From assembly GCA_001871115.1 (NCBI GenBank), contig MNUR01000096.1, positions 1 through 55,521 on the forward strand: a DNA stretch of 55,521 nucleotides, written 5' to 3'. Position 1 is the stretch's first letter. The number at the start of each line of letters is the position of its first letter. The DNA is from Elusimicrobia bacterium CG1_02_56_21. Lineage in GTDB: Bacteria > Elusimicrobiota > Elusimicrobia > Elusimicrobiales > UBA9959. The notes below the pieces were generated by a model. That model worked only from the letters and a program-made list of their open reading frames with translations. It searched no databases and had not been told where the DNA came from. Made by a program: the position numbers and the translations under genes. This document shows positions 43,761 to 52,078 of the stretch, piece by piece.

Positions 43761-44758
43761 GATTTTGCGCTTCCGAGAAGTTCCTCTACGGTGACCGAAG
43801 CCGTGCCTAGTTTTCCGACCACTACCCCGGCCGCGAAGTTAGCGGCCAGAGCGGCTTCCTCCGGGGCGGCCCCCGAGGCCCAGGTAAGGGCCAGCACGGA
43901 GATGACGGTATCGCCGGCTCCGGTGACATCATACACTTCGCGGGCGAGGGTCGGGATATGGTGAGGGATTATAGCGGAGCCCTTCCGCGTAAAAAGGGTC
44001 ATTCCGTGCTCGCCTTGCGTAATTAGCAGGGAGCGGGAGGCGAGTTTGCGCATGATAGTACGGCCCAGCTGCTCGGCGGCCTCCTGACCCTCCTTTGGGG
44101 AAAGGCGCATTCCGCCGAAGGCTTCCATTGTATTCGGGGTAATGCAGGCGGCCCCGCGGTAGAGCTGAAAATGCTCTACCTTCGGGTCCACAAAAACCGG
44201 AACGCGGCGTTTCGCCGCCAGGTTTATAGCGGCTTTGATAGTGGCGGGCTCGAGGAGGCCTTTGCCGTAATCTGAAAGCACGAGCGCCTCACAACCATCC
44301 TTCAGGGCGGTTTCAAGAGAGGCCAGGGCCGCCTTTTTGGCGGCCTGCCCGAGCAGGGCCGGGTGCTCGCGGTCGAAACGCACTACTTGCTGGTGTTCGG
44401 CGATGATCCTGGTTTTCTCGATAGTCCTGAAGGCGCCGTCCCGCACCAAAGATCCGGAACTTACTCCGGCAGCGGCAAGCAAAGAGGAGAGTTCCTCCGC
44501 CGCGGCATCAAGGCCGGCTACGGAGATCAGCACCGGTACCGCGCCCAGCGTGGAAAGATTTACCGCAACGTTCGCAGAGCCGCCGCATACCGAGGATTCG
44601 GATGTAACCCGGACTACGGGAACAGGCGCTTCCGGGGAAATCCTTTTAACTGAACCTTTAATATACCTGTCCAGCATAAGGTCGCCGAACACGGCAATTT
44701 TGCGCCCGCCAAAGCCTGCGATTATAGAGGGGAGCCGCTTAAATCCGGACTTTATCAT
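43742..44758 (-). CDS. rfaE1: D-glycero-beta-D-manno-heptose-7-phosphate kinase (RfaE domain I)
   Basis: A 338-residue PfkB-family kinase. FGDLMLDRYIKGSVKRISPEAPVPVV opens it, VCGGSANVAVNL follows, SDYGKGLLEP marks the mid-domain and VTGAGDTVISVLAL holds the catalytic Asp with the GAGD anion hole. It corresponds only to the kinase half of the bifunctional E. coli HldE; no adenylyltransferase half is fused, and none was found elsewhere in the window. It makes heptose 1,7-bisphosphate for the inner core. It has its own extended -10 box ending 7 nt before the ATG. Confidence 0.93.
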   Translation of the reverse strand: MIKSGFKRLPSIIAGFGGRKIAVFGDLMLDRYIKGSVKRISPEAPVPVVRVTSESSVCGGSANVAVNLSTLGAVPVLISVAGLDAAAEELSSLLAAAGVSSGSLVRDGAFRTIEKTRIIAEHQQVVRFDREHPALLGQAAKKAALASLETALKDGCEALVLSDYGKGLLEPATIKAAINLAAKRRVPVFVDPKVEHFQLYRGAACITPNTMEAFGGMRLSPKEGQEAAEQLGRTIMRKLASRSLLITQGEHGMTLFTRKGSAIIPHHIPTLAREVYDVTGAGDTVISVLALTWASGAAPEEAALAANFAAGVVVGKLGTASVTVEELLGSAKSWTKTV

Positions 44759-44765
44759 GATAAAT

Positions 44766-44771
44766 ATTATA
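44766..44771 (-). promoter_or_regulatory. Extended -10 promoter of the heptose kinase/kds operon (leaderless)
   Basis: TGTTATAAT on the minus strand (TGN-extended TATAAT), 7 nt from the ATG. It divides the LPS block into two possible transcripts. The 102-bp gap also holds a GCGCAG/CTGCGC hairpin without a T-run. Confidence 0.55.
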
Positions 44772-44860
44772 ACAAATAGAGACAGCGGGGTAGAGGACAG
44801 GCGCAGGGGCTGCGCGGGAGGCCGTTCGGGAAGGCCGGAGGGGGACGCGGCGCTGTGCGG

Positions 44861-45670
44861 CTATTTGCTGATGGAGCGTCTTACCAGCTTGGCGGTTATG
44901 GAGCCTATGAAGATCTCGGCTTTGAGCATCATCGGCAGCTTAAGTTCGTCGTCGGTTATCCAGACCAGCATCCGCTTGCCGGCTTTTGCCACAAAAAGAC
45001 CGTCCTCGCCGACCATCGGCTCGAGCCTTATGCACTTCTTTCTCCCGTAATCGGTAGAAATCTTTTCGCGCCGGCCGGCCTTTATCGTAAGGTTCCAGTT
45101 GCGCTTAGTGTTGACAGCCATCTCAACCGTGGCTCCCGGCGCAACTTTCATTGCGCGCAGTCTGTAAATCGCGGAAAGCATGTCATTTACCGGCTTGCCC
45201 AGCGGGCCTTCGAAGTCGGAAACCACGCGTTTACGGTTCATTTTCCGGCCGTAAAACCTGCTGCCGGCATTATCAAAAATGACCCATTCATTGAAGAAAT
45301 GTTTTCCTTCGGATATTTTCTTATAGTAGCCGAAAGAGTGCATGTCTCCGGCGTCCATCCAGGATTCGTTGCGGTCGGCCACCTTGTAGAAATTGGCCAG
45401 GAAAGAACCGGACTTGGCCTCCGAAACAATATGCCAGGCGGGCCGGGAAGAAATGTCCACTGTTTTCTCTATTTTGATGTAGGACTTGCCCACATAGACC
45501 AGTCCCCAGTAAATTTTGTATTCCAGCGTTTCCCCGTCCGCCATTCCGGCCGCTGCGGCCGGCGCGGTTGAGGCTGAGACGGGGAGGTCCCGGTAAGGAT
45601 GTTCAAGGAGCTTCCCGGCCGCGGAGGAGGGAGTCGCGAGCGCGAGCAGCAGGAGGAGATTAAAAACCAT
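44861..45670 (-). CDS. DUF3108 periplasmic protein
   Basis: A 269-residue protein. The signal peptide MVFNLLLLLALATPSSA precedes a DUF3108 domain: GETLEYKIYWGLVYVGKSYIKIE, WHIVSEAKSGSFLANFYKV, a DRNESWMDAGDMHSFGYYKKI segment, then a YRLRAMKVAPGATVEM block. Proteins of this type form a curved beta-sheet and are thought to bind lipids or glycans in the periplasm; the precise role is unknown. It overlaps the methyltransferase-like gene by 11 bp inside the LPS block, so an envelope function fits. Confidence 0.85.
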   Translation of the reverse strand: MVFNLLLLLALATPSSAAGKLLEHPYRDLPVSASTAPAAAAGMADGETLEYKIYWGLVYVGKSYIKIEKTVDISSRPAWHIVSEAKSGSFLANFYKVADRNESWMDAGDMHSFGYYKKISEGKHFFNEWVIFDNAGSRFYGRKMNRKRVVSDFEGPLGKPVNDMLSAIYRLRAMKVAPGATVEMAVNTKRNWNLTIKAGRREKISTDYGRKKCIRLEPMVGEDGLFVAKAGKRMLVWITDDELKLPMMLKAEIFIGSITAKLVRRSISK

Positions 45671-46211
45671 AGTTTATGCGCGCGGCTACAAAAATTGCAA
45701 GGGCGAAAGCGGCGCTCATCCCCCGCCATTCCTTGTTTTTCCTGAAAACATCCCTGGAATAGGAATTCGTGTCGAAAAAACCGGCAAGGCCGCCGGGGGT
45801 CGGCAGGATAGCCGGGACTGCGGCCTTGTACTCCAGGAAAGCCTCACCGTAAACCGAATACAGGAAAACTTCCTCGGCTTTTATGGTTACATAATATATC
45901 CAGCCGAAAGAAAGCGCGGCGAAGGCCCAGATCCCGACGGTAAGCGGCGGCCGGGAGGGGGAGGAAAGCATTATCATCAGTCCGGAGGTCATTAACATAG
46001 TGCCCAGGTATAACGGGTTGCGCACAGCCGCGTAAGGCCCGGTAACGGTCAGGGTTTTGGATTTGACGATGGCCGCGCTGGCGGCGAGGCGAACTGCCTG
46101 GCCCAGCGCCATTACAGCCAGTCCTGCCCAGAAGAGGGGCCAGCTTTCGGGCCTGGCGGCTATCAGGAGCGCCAGAGTTACAATTTGGGAAACAAGGATT
46201 CTTTTTTTCAC
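45660..46211 (-). CDS. Isoprenylcysteine carboxyl methyltransferase-family membrane protein
   Basis: A 183-residue protein with four to five membrane segments. TVTGPYAAVRNPLYLGTML is the SAM-binding signature of the ICMT/PEMT methyltransferase superfamily (GPY..VRNPLYLG), and the E/EE motif plus YGEAFLEYKAAVP complete it. Bacterial relatives methylate lipids or unknown substrates. It overlaps both the GmhB gene (4 bp) and the DUF3108 gene (11 bp), so it is likely to act in envelope lipid metabolism. The substrate cannot be inferred. Confidence 0.85.
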   Translation of the reverse strand: MKKRILVSQIVTLALLIAARPESWPLFWAGLAVMALGQAVRLAASAAIVKSKTLTVTGPYAAVRNPLYLGTMLMTSGLMIMLSSPSRPPLTVGIWAFAALSFGWIYYVTIKAEEVFLYSVYGEAFLEYKAAVPAILPTPGGLAGFFDTNSYSRDVFRKNKEWRGMSAAFALAIFVAARINYGF

Positions 46212-46810
46212 GGTCTTTTCCTTTTTTCTTTGCAGGTGTTTGGGGCGCCGGCCAGGTTCGGGAGGGCGCGCGCGAGAGCAAGAATATCTTTGTGCTTTTC
46301 AGCCCGGAGGGAAACCTCCTTTCCCTGCCCGGTAAGCAGGAGGAAGCCTTTAATCCCGGCGGCTTTAGCCAGGAGCAGGTCGCTTTTTTTATCCCCTGCT
46401 ACGAAAGAGCGCGCCATATCCGCCGGGCTGTCTTTGAGCGATTCTTTTATCAGTCCGGCAGCCGGCTTGCGGCAGGCGCAGTTCTCGCCGGGGCCGTGCG
46501 GGCAGAAATAGACGGCGTCCACCCTGGCGCCCCGCAGGCGCAGGTCCCGGACCAGCTTGAGATTTATGGCTATCGAGCCGGACAGCGTCATATAGCCCCG
46601 GGCCACTCCGGACTGGTTGGTTATAACTACGACGCGGTAGCCTTTGGCCGAAATAAGCCTGAGGGCGGCCGGGGCCCCGGCGTAGATCTTGAGCTGGGAG
46701 GGGCGGGTTATATAAGCCCCGGCCCTGTCGCGGTTGAGGGTCCCGTCCCGGTCTATGAAGGCCGTGGGGACGGCCTTTCCTTTTTTGACGCTTTCAGGCC
46801 AGGCCCGCAT
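46208..46810 (-). CDS. gmhB: D-glycero-D-manno-heptose 1,7-bisphosphate phosphatase
   Basis: A 200-residue HAD phosphatase. The nucleophile motif FIDRDGTLNRD is near 18-28, the second motif VVVITNQSGVARGYM mid-domain and the GDKKSDLLLAKAAGI motif with the metal Asp at the end. The Zn-binding CPHGPGENCACRKP loop is diagnostic of GmhB/HisB-N-type HADs. It removes the 7-phosphate of heptose bisphosphate. It abuts lpxK with a 1-bp overlap. Confidence 0.93.
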   Translation of the reverse strand: MRAWPESVKKGKAVPTAFIDRDGTLNRDRAGAYITRPSQLKIYAGAPAALRLISAKGYRVVVITNQSGVARGYMTLSGSIAINLKLVRDLRLRGARVDAVYFCPHGPGENCACRKPAAGLIKESLKDSPADMARSFVAGDKKSDLLLAKAAGIKGFLLLTGQGKEVSLRAEKHKDILALARALPNLAGAPNTCKEKRKRP

Positions 46811-47913
46811 CAGTCCGCCTTCCTTCCTGCCCCGTCCACAATGCGCATAAGAGTTTTCCAGCCATTGCAGAGGAAAACTATTTTAACCGAAAGTATAAGA
46901 ACTCCGCCAGTGAGGATCTCCTGCCATTTCGCTGGGAAGCGGGCAAAATCCTTGTAAGTTGTAACCAGCGGGAGGCCGGCGCGGGCTTCCTGCGCCGCGG
47001 CAAGTTCCCCGGCCGTGAAAATATGGTGGTCGGGATAGCGCCAGATCTGTTTAAGGTCTATCTTCATCTTTTTCAGAACGCCTTCAAAAGAGGAAGGGTC
47101 TCCGATCCCTGACAGCGCGACGGCCTGCTTGCCCTTCAGCGAATTAAGATCTGTCTGCTCGGCCGTGGCGGCGTTTATAAAGGTTTCGGGAGAGTGCATG
47201 CTTTCTATTATTTCGGCGAGGGGGGCGAGCCTACGTATTTCAGCCCGCAGAGCGTCTATGTCCGCCTGGGAGACCTGTTCGCAGTGGGTTATTATAACTG
47301 CGGCGGCCCGCACCAGCGCGGACGCCGGTTCGCGCAGGTTTCCCCGTGGCAATACGCGGTCGGAGTAAAAAGGGGCGGTGGCGTTTACAAGTACTATGTC
47401 GCGGTCGCGTTCAAGCGCGAAGTGCTGGAAGCCGTCATCCAGCAGCAGGACGTCGGCCCCAAGCTCTTCGGCGGCTATTGCGCCCGAAGCGTAGCGGTCT
47501 GACGAAACCAGTACCGGGACCCCGGCAGGCTCCAGCATACGATACAGCATCAAAGCTTCGTCGCCGGCTTCCGCAAAGATCTGGGGGCGGCCTTTTGCCA
47601 GTACCGTTACGCTGGAGGCAGCCGCTTTGCGTTTGTAGCCGCGAAGAAGCACCGCCGGCTTGCGTCCGGCGCGGGCAAGTTCGAGCGCTACCGCTACTAC
47701 CGTGGAAGTTTTACCGGTGCCGCCGGCGGAAATGTTACCGAAACAGATCACGGGGACCGGCAGGCGCCTTCGGCGGAAGATCCCTTTGCCGTAAAGCGCT
47801 TTTCTTCCCGCCATCGCCGCCGAATACAGCACAGAAAGAGAACTTAGGAATATCCTTCCGGCAAATCCGGAGGCCAGCCGGTCCCGGAGCTGTTCAGGCG
47901 AGGTTCCGGTCAT
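46810..47913 (-). CDS. lpxK: Tetraacyldisaccharide 4'-kinase
   Basis: A 367-residue protein. A short hydrophobic N-terminus (about 18-35) precedes PVPVICFGNISAGGTGKTS, the LpxK Walker A region, then RGYKRK. DDGFQHFALERDRDIVLVNA with the catalytic Asp-His pair and VLPRGNLREP follow. The C-terminal VALSGIGDPSSF and YPDHHIF motifs are standard. It phosphorylates the lipid A precursor at position 4'. Overlaps the GT9 gene by 4 bp and gmhB by 1 bp. Confidence 0.96.
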   Translation of the reverse strand: MTGTSPEQLRDRLASGFAGRIFLSSLSVLYSAAMAGRKALYGKGIFRRRRLPVPVICFGNISAGGTGKTSTVVAVALELARAGRKPAVLLRGYKRKAAASSVTVLAKGRPQIFAEAGDEALMLYRMLEPAGVPVLVSSDRYASGAIAAEELGADVLLLDDGFQHFALERDRDIVLVNATAPFYSDRVLPRGNLREPASALVRAAAVIITHCEQVSQADIDALRAEIRRLAPLAEIIESMHSPETFINAATAEQTDLNSLKGKQAVALSGIGDPSSFEGVLKKMKIDLKQIWRYPDHHIFTAGELAAAQEARAGLPLVTTYKDFARFPAKWQEILTGGVLILSVKIVFLCNGWKTLMRIVDGAGRKAD

Positions 47914-48857
47914 GCGGAATGTCCTTTTATCGCCCCGGCATGCGCGCTGAGGCGGGCCCAGACTGTTTCAAAGGGTAGCGAGGCCAGTTCTCCCTGCGCC
48001 CAGGAATGAAGCGGGCCGGGAGGACTCCAGCTGGCAGGCGAATTCTGAGGCGCGTAGATTGTAAAAGTCGGCGTCCCCTGGCTGACGGCAATATGCATAG
48101 GCGCGGAGCTGGTTCCGGCGTGAAGCGCGGTCCTCTTGAGCAAAGCGGCCATATCCAGGAGGTTGAAGTCCGGACAGAGTAAATGTTTTTCTCTGGCGGA
48201 AGACATAGCGGCCTTTACATAGTCGAGTTCTCCCGGGCCCCAGAGGAAAATGACTTTTGCCCCGAAAGCGGTGACTAGGCTGTCCGCCAGCCTGGAAAAA
48301 TTTTCAGGGGCCCAGCGGCGGTGTTCCCGCGGGCTGGTTATATCCAGGGTTACGGTAAAAGTCCCGGGGGCGATGCCCTCCCCGGAAAGGAAAGCTTCTG
48401 CCCTGGCGGAGTTTTCGGGCTTGAAATAAAGTTCAGGCTCCGGCCCGTCGTCCGGGATGCCGAGCGGCTCCAGCAGCTGCAGGCGGTCAAACACCGTATA
48501 GCCGGGGTTCTCTTTCTTGACCGGGAGAATATTGTGGAATATCCGGCCGGCGGGGTAGCTGAAAGCGAGGCGTTTCCCGGCGCCCGAGAAGAGGGCGTAG
48601 AAACCGGATGAGGCGGACCGCATAAAATCCAGAGAGATATCTATGCCTGCGGCGCGTATAGCCGGCAGCGGACGGTCTTCGCGGCAGAATACTCCCGAGA
48701 GATTTGGATTGTTCTCGAGTATTCCGAGCGAAGGTCTCCTGGTCAGAAAATAGAGACGGGATTCCGGCAGGCCTTTTTTAAGAGCGCGGATGAGGGGGGT
48801 AGTAAGCAGTACATCGCCTATACCTTTAAAAACTATTATTAGTATGCCTGGCCCCAT
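47910..48857 (-). CDS. Glycosyltransferase family 9 (heptosyltransferase-like)
   Basis: A 315-residue protein from the ATG at 48857, which starts MGPGILIIVFKGIGDVLLTTP, the normal GT9 N-terminus. Longer in-frame starts up to 49007 overlap the upstream gene and add non-conserved residues; none has an SD. The C-terminal half carries TLDITSPREHRRWAPENFSRL and HAGTSSAPMHIAVSQGTP, the ADP-heptose-binding region. It probably adds a heptose to the LPS core. The conserved 'NDSG' of WaaF reads HAGTSS here. Confidence 0.82.
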   Translation of the reverse strand: MGPGILIIVFKGIGDVLLTTPLIRALKKGLPESRLYFLTRRPSLGILENNPNLSGVFCREDRPLPAIRAAGIDISLDFMRSASSGFYALFSGAGKRLAFSYPAGRIFHNILPVKKENPGYTVFDRLQLLEPLGIPDDGPEPELYFKPENSARAEAFLSGEGIAPGTFTVTLDITSPREHRRWAPENFSRLADSLVTAFGAKVIFLWGPGELDYVKAAMSSAREKHLLCPDFNLLDMAALLKRTALHAGTSSAPMHIAVSQGTPTFTIYAPQNSPASWSPPGPLHSWAQGELASLPFETVWARLSAHAGAIKGHSA

Positions 48858-48939
48858 ATGATGATAGTCAGCCGCTGAAGACCGCATTGCGTCGGAAAGG
48901 AACCAGGGGAAACTCCGGAACCAGGCTCCCGCCGCTCTC

Positions 48940-49248
48940 TTACTTCCGGCGGCTTTCATGCGGCTGATTTGCCGCCGCTGCGGTTTTAGCCCGGTATTTA
49001 GGGTCATTGTACATCTTGAACTGCCTGTAGATCTTAAGCCGGACCCGCCCCGCGGCCACGTCGGAAACCAGCCTGGTCAGTTCTTCCTCGAGATCTTTTC
49101 TTTGCTCCGCCATTACTCCCAGCCGGGCCGTGCAGGCTTCCGTGTGCGCCTGGGGCGCGTCGGTGCGCTGCAGCTGCTCTTTCATGTGGAAAATCTTGAG
49201 CTGCAGGATGCTGAGCTTATCGGCCAGGCTGCCTATTGTTTCCGCCAT
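48940..49248 (-). CDS. Small DUF4254-like protein (first paralogue)
   Basis: A 102-residue helical protein. IGSLADKLSILQLKIFHM near the start and EQRKDLEEELTRLV mid-chain fit the helical hairpin of DUF4254-type proteins found in LPS/glycosyltransferase loci. The tail KIYRQFKMYNDPKYR is basic. No signal peptide or membrane segment. Its start overlaps the related preceding gene by 32 bp. Function unknown; the constant association with glycosyltransferases suggests a regulator or adaptor. Confidence 0.55.
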   Translation of the reverse strand: MAETIGSLADKLSILQLKIFHMKEQLQRTDAPQAHTEACTARLGVMAEQRKDLEEELTRLVSDVAAGRVRLKIYRQFKMYNDPKYRAKTAAAANQPHESRRK

Positions 49249-49441
49249 TTATGGCCTCCAGTGCTTTTTCGTCGATGCGCTCTATCAGGTCGTTGCGCTT
49301 CTGGTTAAGCTTGTCTATGTTCTTCTTGGCCGCGGCTATTTCCGGCACATTCCCCACGCGGGCCTTGTCCTCTTCGTGCCACAGTTCGGTGTTGGTCCGC
49401 GCCAGTTCGCTTACAAGTTTCCCTATCCCTATTTCATCCAT
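49217..49441 (-). CDS. Small DUF4254-like protein (second paralogue), first gene of the LPS block
   Basis: A 74-residue helical protein from the ATG at 49441, chosen because of a strong SD (AGAGGTG, 7 nt). The frame continues upstream but without support. LVSELARTNTELWHEEDKARVG and NIDKLNQKRNDLIERIDEKA match the core of DUF4254-type proteins (helix, HEEDKAR, helix with QKRNDLIE). It overlaps the following related gene by 32 bp. Together they look like a duplicated or split helical-hairpin module. Function unknown. Confidence 0.62.
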   Translation of the reverse strand: MDEIGIGKLVSELARTNTELWHEEDKARVGNVPEIAAAKKNIDKLNQKRNDLIERIDEKALEAINGGNNRQPGR

Positions 49442-49463
49442 TTTTGTGCACCTCTTGAATTTC

Positions 49464-49469
49464 ATTATA
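49464..49469 (-). promoter_or_regulatory. Extended -10 promoter of the LPS block
   Basis: TGGTATAAT on the minus strand (TGN-extended TATAAT), 22 nt from the ATG at 49441; no -35 box needed or seen. Confidence 0.65.
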
Positions 49470-49545
49470 CCACTTCTCAGGTTTCGCGGCGGAGAGGAGG
49501 CGGGCGGAGAACTTGATGCGGCCCGGCGGAACCTGTTCTGACGAA

Positions 49546-50364
49546 TCAAAGCCTGGATGCGCCGCGGCTCAGCTGCAGGGACAGGTCCCAGTTATTGTCC
49601 CCGCCGCGGATAAAGAGCCTGTCGATGGTGGAGTTTTCTCTGTCCCAGGGCCAGGCCGTTTTTCCCTGCCTGAAGCTGAAATCAAAAGTGTAGCCGGCTT
49701 CCAGGGCTTTAGACCGTATAGCCGGGGAGTAAGCCCCGTCCCCGTAAGGGTAGGCGAAAGCGCACATTTCTCTTCCGAAAGCCGCCTCGAGCTGGCGCTT
49801 GGATTCCGTTATTTCCCAGGCCGCGTCCTCCAGTCTGAGCGCTGAAAGGTGGGGATGGTTCATTGTATGCGAGCCGCATTCCACTACTCCGCTATCCTGC
49901 ATTTCTGCCAGCTGTTCCAGGGTCGCCATATTTACCCAGGACTCGGAGCCGGGGTTATGCCAGAGGTTTACTTTGCCTATGGTATTGAAAACCACGAACA
50001 CATTGCCTTTCGCCCCCAGTTCTTTAAGAACAGGCCAGGCGTGAAGATAGTTGTTTTCGTACCCGTCGTCAAAAGTTATCAGCACGGCTTTCTCCGGCAG
50101 CGGGGAACCCGATTCGAGGAGCTTTTTCAGGTCCGAAAAAAGCAGGGTGGAATATCCGTTATCCAGCAGATACTTAACCTGGCTGCGGAATTTTCCGGGG
50201 CTTACCCAGAGCTCCGCCAGTTTTGAACCGCGGGGCGGGACTCCGATCTTGTGGTAGCAGAGCACTTTCAAACCGGGCTTTGACTGGCGCCACCAGGTCC
50301 AGCGCGCGCTGACGGCGAAACCCGCAAGAAGCAGAATAGCCGCTATGGATATTGTCAGGATCAT
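49546..50364 (-). CDS. Polysaccharide deacetylase (NodB domain), membrane-anchored
   Basis: A 272-residue protein. One N-terminal helix (ISIAAILLLAGFAVSA) anchors a NodB/CE4 domain. The catalytic Asp pair is in VLITFDDGYENN, the zinc His pair in SHTMNHPHLS (HxxxNH) and the later CAFAYPYGDG provides the family Pro-Tyr-Gly-Asp. These residues indicate an active deacetylase of N-acetyl sugars in the envelope. SD AAGG is present. It follows the GT9 fusion by 11 bp and ends just before the LPS-block promoter. Confidence 0.92.
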   Translation of the reverse strand: MILTISIAAILLLAGFAVSARWTWWRQSKPGLKVLCYHKIGVPPRGSKLAELWVSPGKFRSQVKYLLDNGYSTLLFSDLKKLLESGSPLPEKAVLITFDDGYENNYLHAWPVLKELGAKGNVFVVFNTIGKVNLWHNPGSESWVNMATLEQLAEMQDSGVVECGSHTMNHPHLSALRLEDAAWEITESKRQLEAAFGREMCAFAYPYGDGAYSPAIRSKALEAGYTFDFSFRQGKTAWPWDRENSTIDRLFIRGGDNNWDLSLQLSRGASRL

Positions 50365-50375
50365 AGATCTTTACC

Positions 50376-51959
50376 TTAAACCGGTTCGGACTGCGGACAG
50401 GGCGCGGCGCTCTCCTTGCCGCCCATAAAGGCCCCCTCTGAAGCGGCAAAAACTTCGTCCACCGTCAGCAGGTTCATGCAGAGGAAATGGCCGCGCGGAC
50501 ATTTCTTTGAGCCGTGCAGCGCGCAGGGCCTGCAGGCCAGCGGCGTCTCCACTACCCGGTTGCCGGGTCCGTACGGGAAAAAGCCCAGCTCCCGGGTAGT
50601 GGGACCGAAAATTCCAACGGCAGGAACGCCCAGGGCCGCGGCTATATGCATAGGGCCTGAATCATTGGAGATAAAAACTTTTAACGGGCGTATTGCTTCC
50701 ATAAGCTCGGGCATTGTGGTTTTCCCGGTGAGATTCAGACAATTCTCCGGACCCGCAAGGCGCTCTATTTCGGCGTTCCAGTCTTTTTCACCGGGCCCGC
50801 CGACCATCAGAACTCTGCCGCCGCGCGCGGCTGCGAGTCTTTTAATAAGCAGGGCCCATTTGCGCTGCGGCCAGCGCTTTGTGGGCCAGGCCGAGCCCGC
50901 GTTTATCCCGGCGTGAACATCTTCCCGGACGGGGGCTGAAGAAGCTTTTTCGCCCGCCAGTCCGGGAAAACTGGCTTTAAGGTTCTCCGCTAGGGGAGAA
51001 AGAAGGGCCAGGTTGCGCTCTACGTCGTGCAGGAGCCAGGAAAAAGGGACTTTATGAGTAAGCAGGAAACTTCCCGCGCTGGATGAAAAACCTACCCTTA
51101 CCGGAATGCCGGCGCGCCAGGCCAGAAGGGCGCTGCGCAGGGAACGGTGGGGGATTATGATCGCGTCGAAGCTGCGCGCGCGCAGCTCGTGTACCAGCCG
51201 CCTGAATTCCACAAAGCGCGGCCCGGTTTTTTTTCTGTCCTCTATGATCTCGGCGGCAAGGCCGGAGGCCGAGAATATTCCGGAGGTCTCCGGCCGGGTC
51301 ACTACGGAAATTCCGGCCCCGGGCAATATCTCGCGCATTTTCTTTAAAAGGGGGAGGGTCAGCACGCAATCGCCGAGGAACGCCGTCTGGAGCAGGCAGA
51401 TTTTCAGCGGGACGGATTTACCGCCGCTCTTCTTACGGGATGTCCGGGGTTCCGCCGGTCTCTGGTCAAGAGGGCTCTGCCCGGCGCGCGTCCAATCCCC
51501 GAGTTCCGGCCCGCAATGCACCACTGGAACTCCAAGGGCCGCGAGGGGCTCGAGATAGCGGTCGAGGGTGTGTTTCTCAAGAGCCGGACTGGGAATCCGC
51601 AGGCCTACAAAAAGCCTGCGGGCCAGGGAGGCTTTGCGGTAGCGCAGTTTTACGGGAGAGCGGGCGAGCAGGCAGAGCAGGCGGCTGCGGGGGGTGTCGT
51701 GCAGGTCTATGATTGCGTCGTAAGAAGCTTCGTTTATATCCCTGAGAGCGGAGGGGAACCCTGAAAAAGGCAGCGCTCTGTCAATAAAAACGTTCTTTGA
51801 GACGGCTTCCCGGAATTGCGGTTTTACCAGTATATCCAGGCGTGCCCCGGGCCATTTGGCCTTAAGATTCCGGAAAACCGGGGCGGTCAGGATTATGTCG
51901 CCAAGCGAGGACATCCTGATTACCAGTATCCTGGGTTCGGATTTCGTTATTTCCACCAT
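50376..51959 (-). CDS. One-and-a-half-domain GT9 heptosyltransferase fusion
   Basis: A 527-residue protein. Residues 10-165 are the N-terminal Rossmann half of a GT9 enzyme (ILVIRMSSLGDIILTAPVFRNL; YDAIIDLHDTPRSRLL). A polar linker (about 166-184, rich in R, S and K) leads into a complete second GT9 enzyme (about 185-505): KICLLQTAFLGDCVLTLPLL, NAGSAWPTKRWP and NDSGPMHIAAALGVPAVGIFGPTT with the ADP-heptose site. The first unit lacks its own C-terminal donor-binding half, so only the second can be fully catalytic. A near-leaderless TATAAT lies upstream. It probably adds core heptose. Confidence 0.85.
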   Translation of the reverse strand: MVEITKSEPRILVIRMSSLGDIILTAPVFRNLKAKWPGARLDILVKPQFREAVSKNVFIDRALPFSGFPSALRDINEASYDAIIDLHDTPRSRLLCLLARSPVKLRYRKASLARRLFVGLRIPSPALEKHTLDRYLEPLAALGVPVVHCGPELGDWTRAGQSPLDQRPAEPRTSRKKSGGKSVPLKICLLQTAFLGDCVLTLPLLKKMREILPGAGISVVTRPETSGIFSASGLAAEIIEDRKKTGPRFVEFRRLVHELRARSFDAIIIPHRSLRSALLAWRAGIPVRVGFSSSAGSFLLTHKVPFSWLLHDVERNLALLSPLAENLKASFPGLAGEKASSAPVREDVHAGINAGSAWPTKRWPQRKWALLIKRLAAARGGRVLMVGGPGEKDWNAEIERLAGPENCLNLTGKTTMPELMEAIRPLKVFISNDSGPMHIAAALGVPAVGIFGPTTRELGFFPYGPGNRVVETPLACRPCALHGSKKCPRGHFLCMNLLTVDEVFAASEGAFMGGKESAAPCPQSEPV

Positions 51960-51968
51960 TGCTGAAAA

Positions 51969-51974
51969 ATTATA
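51969..51974 (-). promoter_or_regulatory. Extended -10 promoter of the GT9-fusion/deacetylase pair
   Basis: TGATATAAT on the minus strand, 9 nt from the ATG; no SD follows, so the mRNA is nearly leaderless. Confidence 0.55.
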
Positions 51975-52028
51975 TCATTTAGAGGTTGCTGGTTAGAACA
52001 AAGGTCAGATGCTTTGTGCTGGTTTAAC

Positions 52029-52044
52029 AATAAGTTAACTTATT
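52029..52044. promoter_or_regulatory. Perfect 16-bp palindrome, candidate operator
   Basis: AATAAGTTAACTTATT is fully self-complementary. It ends 5 bp before the -35 box at 52050 and lies 54 bp from the divergent -10 box at 51969-51974. This is the usual place for a dimeric regulator. Confidence 0.6.
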
Positions 52045-52049
52045 TGATA

Positions 52050-52078
52050 TTGACAGGACTTCGTTTATCATATATCTA
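52050..52078 (+). promoter_or_regulatory. Promoter of the surface-protein operon (leaderless)
   Basis: Consensus TTGACA (52050-52055), 17-bp spacer, TATCTA (52073-52078), 6 nt to the ATG. The AT-rich stretch allows other -10 registers (TATATC at 52071). Confidence 0.6.

Noticed and set aside
48858..49007. Longer N-terminus for the GT9 gene
   Set aside because: The added residues are not GT9-like, overlap the upstream gene and have no SD.
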